DNA from: Eleusine coracana subsp. coracana
Lineage: Eukaryota > Streptophyta > Magnoliopsida > Poales > Poaceae
DNA: 64,000 nucleotides
Assembly: GCA_032690845.1 (NCBI GenBank)
Contig: CM064430.1
Coordinates: 1,226,949 to 1,290,948 of the forward strand
Direction of reading: 5' to 3'
A program made the translations under genes and the position numbers. How positions within the stretch are numbered: the stretch's first letter is position 1; each line of letters begins with the position of its first letter. The notes below the pieces were generated by a model. It was not told where the DNA came from. It searched no databases and saw nothing but the letters and a program-made list of their open reading frames with translations. Positions 27,877 to 39,623 of the stretch are shown piece after piece.

Positions 27877-30697
27877 ATGGCGCTGTCGCGGCGGCGCTCT
27901 TACTCGTCTTCGCCGGCGGCATTGGTGGTCGCGGTGCTCATCGTCTTCCTGGCGGCGGCGGCGGCGCTGGTCGGCGCCGATGACCCCTACCGCTATTTCA
28001 CCTGGACAGTGACGTATGGCCCCATCAGCCCGCTCGGCACCACCCAGCAGGTATGCTAATTTTGGTGGTGTTTCAGATTGCCATTTTGGGCCCTCTTTCG
28101 GCCGTCAAATGCAGAAATACTGTTGCTTCAGGGTGATTCCTAGTTCGTGGCATTGTGCTTGTGCTGAAATTTGTCATCAATGTGCAGTTTAGTTCTTGAT
28201 GCGGCTCACTTCTGGTTTTTAGTTCAGTTACGTTTGAAACAGTGGACCTGTGATGATGCACACAGCACACTCGGTGTCGGTGATAGTGCGTGGTCCCTTC
28301 ACTGAAAAAATTAAAAAGATTTTTACAGCAGTCAAATGGGCATTTCCTCTTCGACTGTAGTCATCATTAATCCTTAACCGAAACCAAGAGTTATTCTGTT
28401 CGACTAGTGCTTAACAGCCTAAGTGTTTCCTAAAAAAAAACAAGAAAAAATGATTGTTCCTCAGTTGCCCAATTTTGACTGGAGGAGCAGAGTACCATGT
28501 TTGGTTTTTGGACTTGAGGTGCAGAGTACTCTGTATTTTACTCTGTAGGCAGCCTCCTCTGCTTTCAGTGCTGCTTGTTGATTTGGGCTTACAAAACTGC
28601 AATTGATATTGAAGGGCATCCTGATCAACGGGCAGTTCCCGGGACCTCGCATCGACTGCGTCACCAACGACAACCTCATCGTCAACGTCATCAACAACCT
28701 CGACGAGCCCTTCCTCATCACATGGTTGGTACTCACACACTGAGCACTTCAACAGCACAGCTCTCAGCAATGGCCACCTGAAGAAACTGCAGAGTGACTG
28801 AATTGGCGACGCCAAAATCTTGTTTGGTGCAGGAACGGCATCAAGCAGCGGAAGAACTCGTGGCAGGACGGCGTGGCGGGCACCAACTGCCCCATCCCGC
28901 CGGGGGGCAACTACACCTACAAGTTCCAGAGCAAGGACCAGATTGGCACTTTCACATACTTCCCCTCCCTCGCCATGCACCGCGCCGCCGGCGGCTTCGG
29001 CGCCTTCAACGTCTACCAGCGCCCGGCCATCCCCGTCCCTTACCCGCTGCCCGCCGGCGACTTCACCCTCCTCGTCGGTGACTGGTACAAGGCCGGACAC
29101 AAGGTATCATCTGTTCATATCTCATACCAATGGTGGTCACTATCAATGAAACACAGCGCCATTTGATCAAAGATTGTTTTTTTTTGGTCCTCCTGAATCC
29201 CCATTGTTTTTTGCTGCAGCAATTGAGGCAGACTCTGGACGCTGGAGGCGCCCTCCCATTGCCTGACGGGCTTCTCATCAACGGCATGCAGTCTGCAACC
29301 TTCGTTGGTGACCTAGGTACTTCTCAGCTCTGAACTTTACCTTCAGTAATTCCAATTCACAGTTTTGATATCAAGGATCAACAACGAAATGAACAATGTC
29401 GCTGCAAATTATCATTTGTTCAGGCAAGACGTACCTGTTCCGCGTCTCCAACGTCGGGCTCAAGACCTCCATCAACGTGGGGATCCAGAACCACACGCTG
29501 AAGCTGGCGGAGGTGGAAGGCACGCACCCGGTGCAGAACGCGTACGACGCCCTCGACGTGCACGCCGGCCAGTCCGTCGCGTTCCTCGTCGTCCTCGACC
29601 AGCCGCCGCACGACTACGCCGTCGTCGTCTCCACCCGATTCAGCCCGGCGGCCAACCTCACCACCACCGCCACCCTGCACTACACGGGGGCCACGTCCCG
29701 GGCGCCCGGCCCACTGCCCGCCGGCCCGCCGGCCGGGTCCGACTGGTCGATGAACCAGGCCAGGTCGTTCCGGTGGAACCTGACGGCCAGCGCGGCCCGG
29801 CCCAACCCGCAGGGCTCGTTCCACTACGGCGCGATCAACACGTCCAGGACGCTGGTGCTCGCCAGCTCGTCACCGGTGATCGCGGGGCGGCGGCGGTGCG
29901 CGGTGAACGGCGTCTCGTTCGTCACGCCCGACACGCCGTTGAAGCTCGCGGACAACTTCAACATCGCCAATGTGATCGCTTGGGACAGTGTTCCGGTGAG
30001 GCCTGACGGTGGCGGCGCGGCGCGGGCCGGGACGCCCGTGGTCAGGCTCAACCTGCATGAGTTTGTGGAGATCGTGTTCCAGAACACCGAGAACGAGTTG
30101 CAGTCATGGCACTTGGATGGATATGACTTCTGGCCTGTTGGGTAAGTTAGCAAGAAAGCTTGAAACTTGTGTCCAGTTGTTCGTTTCTGATATGTTCTCT
30201 TGATTCAGGTACGGCAATGGCCAGTGGACCGAGAGCCAGCGACAGACCTACAACTTGGTCGATGCACAATCAAGGCACACAGTTCAGGTATAACTTGACA
30301 TACATTCGCTTATTACTCAAGAACGCGCTGAATTCTGTACATTTATATGAAATTTGACTAAAACAAATTCTGAAGATGATGAAATTTAACTGAACAAGCT
30401 CTCAACTCTGAACATCAGTGAATTTTAACTGAACAAACTCGAGTTCTAAGCACCGTTGGACTTTAACTGAACGATGGCAACTGTGTTCATCAGGTATACC
30501 CGAATGGATGGTCGGCTATCTTGGTGTCGTTGGACAACCAGGGAATGTGGAACCTAAGGTCGGCGATCTGGGACCGGCAATACCTCGGCCAGCAGCTATA
30601 CCTCAGGGTCTGGACGGCGCAGCAGAGCTTCTCCAACGAGTACAGCATTCCGACCAACGCCATACTCTGTGGCAGAGCCGTGGGCTTGCCACATTGA
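27877..30697 (+). CDS. SKS: SKU5-like multicopper-oxidase-fold protein (SKS/NTP303 type, 7 exons, 550 aa)
   Basis: Secreted cupredoxin-fold protein related to ascorbate oxidase; family members act in the apoplast and affect directional growth or pollen tubes. Exons 27877-28050, 28615-28724, 28833-29103, 29220-29316, 29424-30141, 30209-30287 and 30494-30697 join in phase to 551 codons. Residues 1 to about 34 are a signal peptide with a long Val/Leu/Ala core. Three cupredoxin domains follow. Family blocks visible are YFTWTVTYGPISPLG, GILINGQFPGP, FLITWNGIKQRKNSWQDG, TYLFRVSNVG, WHLDGYDFWPVGYGNGQW and VYPNGWSAILVSLDNQGMWN. The copper-ligand histidines of true oxidases (HWHG, HxHxxxH, HCHxxxH) are absent, as is usual in SKU5-like proteins, so oxidase activity is unlikely. 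The C-terminus ends at GRAVGLPH with no hydrophobic tail, so no GPI anchor is predicted, unlike SKU5 itself. Confidence 0.92.
30383..30490 (+). repeat. degenerate tandem repeat in intron 6 of the SKU5-like gene
   Basis: About 2.5 copies of a unit near 39 bp, each with a TTTAACTGAAC(A/G)A core and a trailing CATCAGTG-like segment. It fills most of intron 6 up to the acceptor. A similar array recurs at 33925-34140. Confidence 0.5.
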
Positions 30698-30761
30698 CAA
30701 AGAAGATTCAGCATGCTCCATGCGTTTCACAATTTGTCATCGCCCAGTATATTTTGAGTAG

Positions 30762-30767
30762 AATAAA
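30762..30767 (+). terminator. AATAAA polyadenylation signal of the SKU5-like gene
   Basis: AATAAA occurs 65 bp after the stop codon in AT-rich DNA, a reasonable 3' end signal. Confidence 0.45.
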
Positions 30768-31174
30768 TTATACTACTTATAGCTGAAATCAAGATGATAG
30801 GTGTCAAGTGTTGTAGTAAGAACTGATGAGCTACCATTCTTTGACAATGATATATGTAATTTTCTCTTCCAGTTTGCCTGTGGACAAGACCTCAGGCTCA
30901 AGTTCAATGTTGTTCATTGTTCGAAGACTTGTGTCCAGTCCATTATGACTGCAAGATTCACAGTTATACAAGGTGCATGATTTGAAATGTATAATTGTAC
31001 GCAAACAGAGATATATCATAATAAATCAACAAAGTTTCTGCATATTATCAGAATTCAGGAAGTGCAAATAACACTTAAACTATCACATGTGAAACAAGAG
31101 ATAACATTTGGAACTATGTAGTACCAAGAAGAAACAGAAACAATGTCCAGCCCTTAACGCGGAATCCTGGCGAC

Positions 31175-31493
31175 TTAGCCTTCAGGTGCATACGGCACCT
31201 TATGGAATTTCTCATAAATGTAAAATTTCATGCATAAGCCAGGCCTAGAGAGGCTTTTGAAGATCTGGAACAACTCCTTGGCCTTGCTTTCAGTGACTGA
31301 ACACTTGAAAGTCACTGTCATTGTTTTCAGCACTGTCACCCAATTGAGTAGTGCCTTCACAAATGCAATTTCATGTTCTGATCCTCTATACCCTTCGATT
31401 TCTAATTCTTGGAGATGATTCAACAACAGTTCATCTGTTTTCCAGTTTGTTGGCTGATGACAAATGCAATCTGATGAGCATACAGTTTGTTCC
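31175..31493 (-). pseudogene. F-box/FBD protein, C-terminal exon remnant with a frameshift
   Basis: On the minus strand, after an acceptor-like TTTCAG at 31494, the sequence reads as the FBD region of a plant F-box/LRR/FBD protein: a Cys-x-Cys segment, PTNW, then LLLNHLQELEIEGYRGSEHE and a VTVTFK-type strand, ending in TAA at 31175. The two parts are out of frame by one base at a run of five T on the plus strand (31438-31442), so the exon cannot be translated as one piece. No upstream F-box or LRR exons were seen to about 33 kb. FBD proteins are substrate adaptors of SCF ligases, but this copy looks dead. A sequencing error in the homopolymer is the main alternative. Confidence 0.6.
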
Positions 31494-33284
31494 TGAAACC
31501 AGGAGCAAAATAATTATCAGCTCATATTATTGAATGGCACAAAAAGAAGAGGAAACTCAAAAATCATAAACTTGCATGAATACATTGGCATATGACATCA
31601 AGATATCTATTGATCTAGAAGTTATGTAAAATCGGCCGATTGCAGAAATATTATTGTTCCCAGCTAAGAGGACAATGACATAAAAATGAATAAGGCAAAA
31701 CATCAGATACAAAAGCCACACAATCAGCATTCCTTTTTGTTTTACTGCCCATAACCACAAGTCACATTGGAAAAAGCTCAGCTTCTCCCACCACAATACC
31801 ACCACACGTCTATAATACAATCCCACGGAGAGGTTAAGGTAGAGCTAGGCTTTCACATTGTCAAGCCACTGCTGACAGCACCCCTCCAAATGAGACCCTG
31901 CAATTGCTTAACCTGTTCCCCAAAATTTCTTCCTCGCTACAGTCATGCACCACCGACCCTGATTAGCTGCCTCTCAAGGACTCCTCCAATCCTGGGCCCT
32001 CCACCAACTCTTCCGTGAGGAGGGCTTTACCCCAAATATCAAAGCTACTAGTATTGTGACTCAGCCCTCCTTGTCCATCAAAATCAAAAGCATCCAATAT
32101 AAAAATACAGTGCTATTAGTTGTTTCTTTTGCAAATTGGTAGTAATTGGTTTCATACTTCTTCTGTTTGTGTCAATGGAAGCATTCAATGCACTGTGAAC
32201 TGATTCCCCTTTTCATTTACGAATGGAAGAACAGAAACATTATGTGTTGTGTGGATGGATTCCACAATTCAGATTACGAAGCTGCTAATACCATTTCGTT
32301 TTCAGTTCCTTGTGGTGCTTGGGTTGGTTTGGCACATAGAGAAGTCGATAGGGGCACCCTGGTTTGGGTTGTGGCAACATAGCCGGCATGCAAGCCTAAC
32401 CCATGCTCAATGACAAGGGTATCATTTACCAAAGGCTTTGGAAGAGTGCTCGTCCTCCAATGGGTTTGATTTAGAATCTAATGTTACTTAGTTTGTTCAT
32501 AGATTATGGCTCAATATTTTCATGATTCATAAAGTTCCACAAATCAACAGGTCACTCAAAAGATTTTTCAGTTGACAGTAGGGTATGTTCAGGTCAAAAA
32601 AAAAAAAAACAGTAGGGTATGTCAAGTATGGAACCTTTAACATTACATTCCTGGAGCTGACTATTTTTGAGGGAACTAAAGTAGAGGAATAGCCTACTGA
32701 GGTACCTATATATCCATATATACAGGGGATACTCCAAAGCACCCAAAACAAAGTTAGAGCTGTACAACAGGGATAGAAAATCTATGCAACAAAAAAGCAA
32801 CTTAACTTTCAATAGGCTACTCAGCAAGAAGAAATACTAGTAAGGTTAGAATTCATTCCATGTAAATGTATTTTTGAAGTATCTACAAAGCAAGTTTTCC
32901 AGTATTGAGACAAGGCCGCAAATCCTATTTTTCTTGCCAAGATTCAAAATAGTCTTCCACTGAACAATTCAGCCAACTTGCTGTTTACAACCATATATTT
33001 ATAGAAAAGACTCGCAATATTTAAGAAAGAACACTTACGGGCCCAAACAGTCTTTATCAGCCAAAAATCAAAGTTACACATCAAAGTGTTGCCGTTAAGA
33101 AAGACAAGAACATTTTTGGAACAAAATCTAAAGATGCAACCAAAGCCTAGGTCCACTGGTAAATGGGAGAGGATTTCTCGCACTCACACTGCTGGACTAG
33201 AAGCGAGTGTGAGGCATCTCAGCCGTTGAAGTTCACTCATCTCACCGAGATTTGATGTTAAAAAAAAATCTCACTGAGATTTTT
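31494..33284. other. intergenic spacer, nothing recognised
   Basis: AT-rich sequence with poly-A tracts and short frames lacking domain motifs. The F-box/FBD remnant's missing 5' exons are not here. Confidence 0.45.
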
Positions 33285-33815
33285 TCCTAGTTTAACCACG
33301 AAACTAACGTCGTTAAAATAATCATAAAACCGTAAGTTTTGCTACAATGATCATGAATTATTGTCTCTATGATAAAATGATATTAAACCAGTTTTTAAAA
33401 TTAAAATGCCCTTATCCTTTCTTCTTCTCTCCTAGTCCATCTGACCGACCATAAGTTTCGTGTCGGACAGCTCGTCGGCCGGTCGAGCTGCCTGCCTGCT
33501 CGTCTCCCCACGACCAACTCATCGGCTGGACGACTACCGCTGGAGGAGCCAGAGCCCCTCGTGTCCTCGTCCTGGTTCATTGGACAAGCCGTGCGCGAGG
33601 GAGGCTGGCGGCGGACAGGAGCGACGCGTAGGGGATGCGGGCGGCGAACGCACAGAGAGTTCAGGACAAAGGAGAGAGACAGAAGAGAGGGAGAGAGGAA
33701 TAAGAAAGGTAAGAACATTTTACCTAGAAAATAACTCATGTTTATTTTATCGAGGAAGCAATGATTTCGTGGTAAACTTATGATTTGATGATCTTTTTAA
33801 CTAAGTCCGTTGAAT
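33285..33815. mobile_element. possible long-TIR element with GC-rich core
   Basis: The left flank (about 33285-33385, with ATCATAAAACCGTAAGTTTT) and the reverse complement of the right flank (about 33715-33815, with ATCATCAAATCATAAGTTTA) are similar over roughly 70-90 bp. They enclose a GC-rich 300-bp core unlike the surrounding DNA. This fits a non-autonomous element carrying a captured genic piece. Ends and target duplication are unresolved. Confidence 0.35.
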
Positions 33816-33924
33816 TTGTGATCAAAATAACAAAAATATCCACCTCACCACCATGAATGACCAGTGATGTCTGTGGTGGCTTAAAGAACAGGAGGCAAAG
33901 AAGCTCTCTGAATCCTTAACATTG

Positions 33925-34215
33925 GTGAACGTCAGTGGACAGTCACTGTAACTCCGAACAACATCACATCAGTGAACTTCAACGGAACAAGCCGTGAGCT
34001 CTGGCAATCAATGAACTTTGAGGGATTAACAAGCTCTGAGCTTCAGTTAACTTCAACTGAACAACTTTGGAAATCAACTGAAGAATCTTTTATTTCATTC
34101 TGAACATTGACTGACTTGAACGGAACTCTGGCAATTGATTTCGTCATGTGTTCCCGACATGGTGGGCGCTCTGGTATCGTTGGGAAATTGACCAATCAAG
34201 ATGATGGTGACTTCA
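33925..34215 (+). pseudogene. possible decayed duplicate of SKU5-like intron 6 and exon 7
   Basis: The array at 33925-34140 repeats CATCAGTGAACTTCAACGGA-like units resembling the tandem repeat in intron 6 of the SKU5-like gene. It is followed at about 34147 by GTGTTCCCGACATGG and GCGCTCTGGTATCGTTGG, which parallel the first 50 bases of exon 7 (GTATACCCGAATGG, GCTATCTTGGTGTCGTTGG) in the same order. The copy has indels and no open frame. It is 3.5 kb downstream of the parent in the same orientation, so a decayed tandem copy is a fair reading, though the match is short. Confidence 0.35.
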
Positions 34216-34511
34216 ATTTGTTTGAGAGCAGAGACATCCCTTTCCCTTAAAAAAAAACAGAGACATGTAAACTAAATATACTTTTACTGTCAAAAAATGC
34301 GCATTCAAATCTGGTCGTAAGAGCAATCTTCAGTTGTACTGCAGCTCTTGACATCTTGATAACTTGCTGGAAGTTGCGATGAAACATGACCTTCTGGTCT
34401 AGTTTACAATTTACCAGGACAAATATGTTTGATGTGGTTGGTTCTTCTGTTCGGAACTGACGGCAGAGGTGCAGACTATTGCAGTATATGTTTGTTGTGT
34501 CTGCCTCTAAC

Positions 34512-34716
34512 CAGGGTTTTAATAACTGGTTAAAACTGGCCGGTTACTCCGGTTAACCGGATAACTAGTCCTAACCGGTCACGCTAACCGACTGGTTAGC
34601 CGAAGAAAGCCGGACCTGATACTATAGCAATATAGTTAACCGGCCGGTTATTCCGGTTAACCAGTCGGTTTTTTACCAAACCAAGCCGGCCAGTTAGTTC
34701 GGTTTTTCCAACCTTG
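34512..34716. mobile_element. hAT-type MITE, 205 bp, with 8-bp target duplication
   Basis: Begins CAGGGTTTTAATAACTGGTT; the reverse complement of its end reads CAAGGTTGGAAAAACCGAAC. It is flanked by CCTCTAAC (34504-34511) and CCTCCAAC (34717-34724), an 8-bp duplication with one mismatch, as for hAT elements. The interior is packed with GGTTAACCGG-type subterminal words in both orientations. No coding capacity. Confidence 0.75.
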
Positions 34717-34724
34717 CCTCCAAC

Positions 34725-35840
34725 TCCAAGTACACAAGGACTGGAGCTAATGTTTCATACCAAACTCGGTAGTAAGTTACTGTTTATATGTCAGACGGTC
34801 ATAGTTGTTTCAATTCCCACAGTGTGTACGTATTAACATAGGGCCCATATTTTTACTAAAAAATTGAGTCTCAACGAATGTGTGGTGCAGCTAGTTGGAA
34901 CAGGAGTTCAACATGCAAAGCAAAGGACGATGTGAGAGAGAAACTATACTTTTTTATTCGTTATTACCGGCACTAGCACTCTTACCCCGTTTCAACTATT
35001 ACCTGCTTTCACAGCTTTCACAATAGTTATGACCAGATAATAAGAAGCATTTATTGCTTACTAACGGGTTTATCACCACATTGTGGTTGCCCTAAGCTAA
35101 GCTGAATGTTATCAAGTACTTTGACCAAACGTGTGTCATGCACTCGAGGGGCACCATTCGTTTGGTCCTTCACCTTTATACCCCTCTTCCCGTCACATGC
35201 ACATGGTGCTCCCGATACTGTATAAATTTCGAGAGAGAAAAACATGAGCCGATTACGGGTTTCCCACCAATCACAGGGACCATACAGCTGCTCAAATCAA
35301 CCTTGACTAAAAAAACTCAGCATAAATACGTTGTTTCCAGGATGTTTCTTTCCCTGCTGTTTCCTTCAATTTTCCTGGAATGATATCCTTCCGTCCAAAG
35401 GGACGAACATCGAACTGTCCTGCTAACGCTGCTTTTAGGTAATGGAAATCTCTTTTCTGCCCCTACAAACACACATATCTGCAGCTGTGGACCTGTGGTT
35501 GCAGATTGCTTGGACTCTTCTGCTGAAATAATTGTAGGGCCCACCCTTTCTTGCTAATGTGAAAAGATGGCGCAAAACAATCCAAGTTTCTGAAATTTGT
35601 GTGTGCGTGGATTCTTCCATCATACTGATTCAGAGGAGAAGGCGACGACGGCAACGCAACACTTCGGAGGCTTTTTTTTTTCCCATAGCTGAGTTCCTCC
35701 TTTGTTGAAGCATCACGGCTGGCTAGACGATTCATCCATTTGGTGCTGCAAGATTCTAAAGGTCAGAATCAGTATCGAGTTTGAAACTTATCCCTTTTTA
35801 GGTGGAACCTATCGAATTTGGAATATTGACATCTTTGCTT
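34725..35840. other. spacer before NLR1, nothing recognised
   Basis: No gene or repeat supported. Short reading frames on both strands lack motifs. This is presumably the distal promoter region of NLR1. Confidence 0.4.
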
Positions 35841-35846
35841 AGGAAT

Positions 35847-36448
35847 GTTTGAAACATCATCACACTCATTTGTAATTATAACAAGTATGTTTCTCAGTTT
35901 AGTTTTAGGGAAGTTGGATGCAGAGTCTCCCATGGCTGAATATTGCAGAGTCGCAGCAAGAATCTCTTGTGACGTTGATCTTCGCTGAGTTGCAGTAGAA
36001 GACGGTTAGTAGTATTTTCCTAAAAGCATTGTTCTCTTACGAAGAGTTGCAAAATTTTTCGTATGACCGTGAACAAGTGAAATACGGGTGGAAAGACAAA
36101 TACGAAATGAAACTGATCCGCTATTAAGAAACCGTTGCAAATTATTCTTTCGAGGGGGAAATTCACCTACGAAATGACAAATTACTTCACCCTGAAACGT
36201 GTTGTGATTATTTTTTTGTGTAATCGGAAGTAAAACAATGAACCCTCAGTTCAACCTAAGAGCAGAAATCGATAACTCCAGAAAGATAAGAGAGTACACT
36301 ACAAGTAAAATATTATTTAGAGATGAGAGAATTATAATACAAGTGGTGCTGTGAAAACGGGTTTTGCAGATGCAAAGTAACTTGAACAAATAAAATATCA
36401 TTTGAATATGTTCTTTTGCAGGTTTATGCTCTATATACAACTAGGGAG
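35847..36448 (+). promoter_or_regulatory. NLR1 upstream region and 5' leader intron (duplicated at NLR3)
   Basis: About 600 bp that align along their length with 54900-55534 upstream of NLR3 (shared CTCATTTGTAATTATAACAA, AGTTGCAGTAGAAGAC, CTTACGAAGAGTTGCAAAAT). A leader intron is likely from a donor at 36005 (GACG/GTTAGT) to the acceptor TTTTGCAG ending at 36421. That leaves a 27-nt leader exon segment before the ATG at 36449. The equivalent intron at NLR3 would be 55067-55505. Confidence 0.6.
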
Positions 36449-39400
36449 ATGGCCGAACAAGCTGTTTTCACGGTGCTGCAACGGGGCAGTAGCATTGCAG
36501 TTGATGAAGCCAAATACTTGTTGGGCGTCTTTAACAAACTGGAGTTAGCCAAACAACAACTCGTGAGCATGCAAGCCTTCCTCACAGACCTGGATGAAAA
36601 GATGCTGAGGGGTGGTGCCATGGCCAGGAACCTGGTTTGTGAGGTTCGGGAGGTCGCGCAAGAGGTGGAAGACATCATTGACACTGCAAACATACTAAGG
36701 AGGCAAAGGGACCAGAAGAAGTCCATCAGGGTGGCCATTTCCAAATACGCTTGCTTCCCCGTCTATCTCGCTCATCTCCACAAGATAGTAACAAGGATAG
36801 ATTCAGCAACAGCAAGAATGAAAATCATCTTTGATGACTTTCAGAGACATAACATTGTCACTACTGCAATTGGAGAAGATGAAAGGTGTTTCACCAAGGA
36901 GGATGAAATCATCCAACACTGGCGATCATCAGCCCACCCTGACCTCGGAAAGCAAGTGGATGTGATTGGATTTGACCACCAGATTGAACAGATTAAGGGT
37001 GACTTGGTGGACACATTGAACAAGCAGCTATCTGTATTTTCCATACTCGGTCCAGGTGGGGCAGGCAAATCCACAATGGCCAGCAAAGTATATGTTTTGG
37101 CTGCAGTAAGTGAACACTTTAAAGTTCGTGCATGGATAACCGTGTCCCAGAGATTTTTACTAGGAGATCTGCTCAAGGAGATGGTTAAGCGTATTATGCC
37201 AGTCCGGCAAGCTAAAGAGCTTAACAAGAAGACCCAGAGTGAGGTGAAGAAAAGGCTTCATGATTTCTTACAGAGGAGGAGGTACTTGATAATATTGGAC
37301 GACGTATGGGAAGGAGATGCCTGGGATGTGATAAGTGACGCTTTCCCGGACAGTAAGAATGGCAGCAGAGTCATTCTGACCACTCGAAAGGAGACTGTTG
37401 CAAATCATCCCTACGCACTGAAGAAAATCTATAGGCCAAAGCTCTTGAATGGGAAAGAAAGCACCCGGTTGCTTCTTAGAGTGGCCCTCCCAGAATACAT
37501 TTTGGACTCTAAGAGCAAGAAATCTGCAATTAAGGCTGGAAACCTGGTTGATTTTAAGAAGGTGGGAAAAGATCTTGCAAATAAATGTTGCGGTCTACCT
37601 CTTGCCGTTGTTGTCTTGGGGGGTCACCTGTCAAGGAATCTTGATATTGCTGAGTGGAGGAGGTTAACAAGCAGTGTTGATTGGCATGCTATGATCACCA
37701 CCGATACAATTATAGGTGCCATATTGGATCTTAGTTACTACGACATGCCCAGCCATCTAAGGTCTTGTTTCATGTACACCACAGCCTTTCCTGAAGACAC
37801 CCATATTGACGTGCAACTTTTGTCAAATCTGTGGGTTGCAGAGGGTTTCATTCCTCTTGTCAGAGGCCGCACTGGCAAGGAACTTGCTATCATGTATGTT
37901 GCCGAGCTGGCTCAGCGATGCATGATCCAAGTGGCAAAACGGACACACTCTGGGATGATCTCTCTAATCAAGGTGCATGACGTCCTGCGCGACTGGGGCA
38001 TCGGGCGAGCCCGAAGAGAAGGGCTCATCAAAGATTGCCACAATGTGGAGGACATCAAGGCAGACTACTCAGGGGAGATGATGAAATGTTACCGTGTGGT
38101 TCTACACGGTTTCTTGGGAAGCAAATTTGATAACTCCATGGGGAAACTCCGCACTTTGTTAGACTTCACTTTAACCTCAGTGAATAATAATAGCATCAAG
38201 GCATCCAATACATTTGGTGTTTTGCATCATATGCGAGTGCTTTACTTGCAAGGGTCAGCCGAGAATGTTCATCTGCCCAAGGAGATTGGCAGGATGAGAT
38301 ATTTGAGGTACATTGGATTGGGTGGCAGCTGCTGCTACCATTTACCTTCTTCCATTGGGGATCTTCTAAATCTTGAGACATTGGACGCTTCAGGAGGAAA
38401 GCTATATGACATTCCACACTCGTTGTGGAAAATACTGACGCTGAGACACGTGCACGTCTCCTGGGTTAAGCAGTGGTCAGTGCCGCAGATCAGTTCGCAG
38501 TCCAATGTGCATGTGACAGTATGTTATTCGGCTGTTATCCGTGACATCCTTCTTTGTACATCTCATCATAAGCGGGAAATGGAAGCCACAAGACGATTTT
38601 TATCAGAAGACAAGAAGCCCAACCTCTCATACTGCTTTGGGATGAAATATGTTGCTGCCTATCGGTTTGACCAACTGGAAGTCGTGGGAAGATGCAATGG
38701 GGAGAACCAGTGCAACAATGACCTCACAAACTTCGGAGAGTGGGCAGATGTTAGTAGCGCATTGAAAATTTGCTGCGCTAACCTTCTCAGCAACGAACAG
38801 AAGCTACTGGAGTTCATGTGGTTGAGATTCCTACTAGTGCTCGAGATAGGGGAGCGGTCATACACAGGGTCAGTCATAAACTGTCCGCGTGGCAGCTTTC
38901 CTAAACTTTTACAATTGGTGCTCCATGATCTTGCAGTGGAGGATTGGAAAATTGAGGACGGATGCATGATCAGTCTCATGGAGCTAATTCTTTGCAAGTG
39001 CTCCAATCTGCGTTACCTTCCTGAGGGGCTGTCAATGCTCCCACGTCTCAAGAGGGTGAAGCTCATTGCCATGTCAGCGAGTTGTTATCAGGAAAGCAGA
39101 GTTGCTAGGGAGCTTGATAACAAGGGCTGTGTGGTCTCTGTCTCCACCAACGAGAAAGATTTCAAGCATCTGGATATGCCGTAAGTAAACTTATTTTCCC
39201 ATCTTATTAAAATAATCATAAATAAACATAAGGAGTACCTCTTTACTCGTCATTTGTGCCTTGATGCAGTCCCTTCATTTTGCTGCTTCTATTTCTTGCA
39301 GAATCCAAGCTTTTTTGGGGCCAGTGAGTGCCGAGGACCGTACCTCCGTAGTCCAACCAGCATGCCGAGTCCACACGCCCTCCTCCGTGGAGGCCGGTGT

Positions 39401-39623
39401 TGACGCGCAAGCCTCACATCGTTCCCCAGATGGCCACCTCTGTCGGTCCACGGCGCACACCACATCCCCCCTCCATGGAAGCTGCCGCCGCCGCCACGCC
39501 AAGGGGCTCAGCACGTCTGTCGAAGGAGCCGCCACCAGCACAAGGGGGCCAGCCGCCGCGCCCCGTGCGTCAGGCCTTTGCCAGGAGTACTATCAGATTC
39601 GTCCATCAATCAACCAAATCTGA
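36449..39623 (+). CDS. CC-NB-LRR immune receptor NLR1 (RPM1/RPP13-like); 911 aa unspliced or 1017 aa spliced
   Basis: Intracellular immune receptor. The coding part is one long exon, 36449-39180. An Rx-type coiled coil (about 1-150) carries EVEDIID at 72-78. NB-ARC has P-loop GPGGAGKST 201-209, RNBS-A VRAWITVSQ, kinase-2 LIILDDVW 280-287, RNBS-B NGSRVILTTR, CCGLPLAVVVLGG and RNBS-D CFMYTTAFPED. The MHD triad is VHD at 509-511. A short, irregular LRR region follows. The frame ends LDMP then TAA at 39184, but that TAA lies inside the donor GTAAGT at 39181. Splicing to the acceptor TTCTTGCAG (exon 39302-39623) stays in frame and adds about 107 residues of GC-rich, Ser/Ala/Arg-rich sequence with no known domain. 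Starting at MAEQ matches MAQE and MAER in the paralogues. There are no internal stops; it looks functional. Confidence 0.9.
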
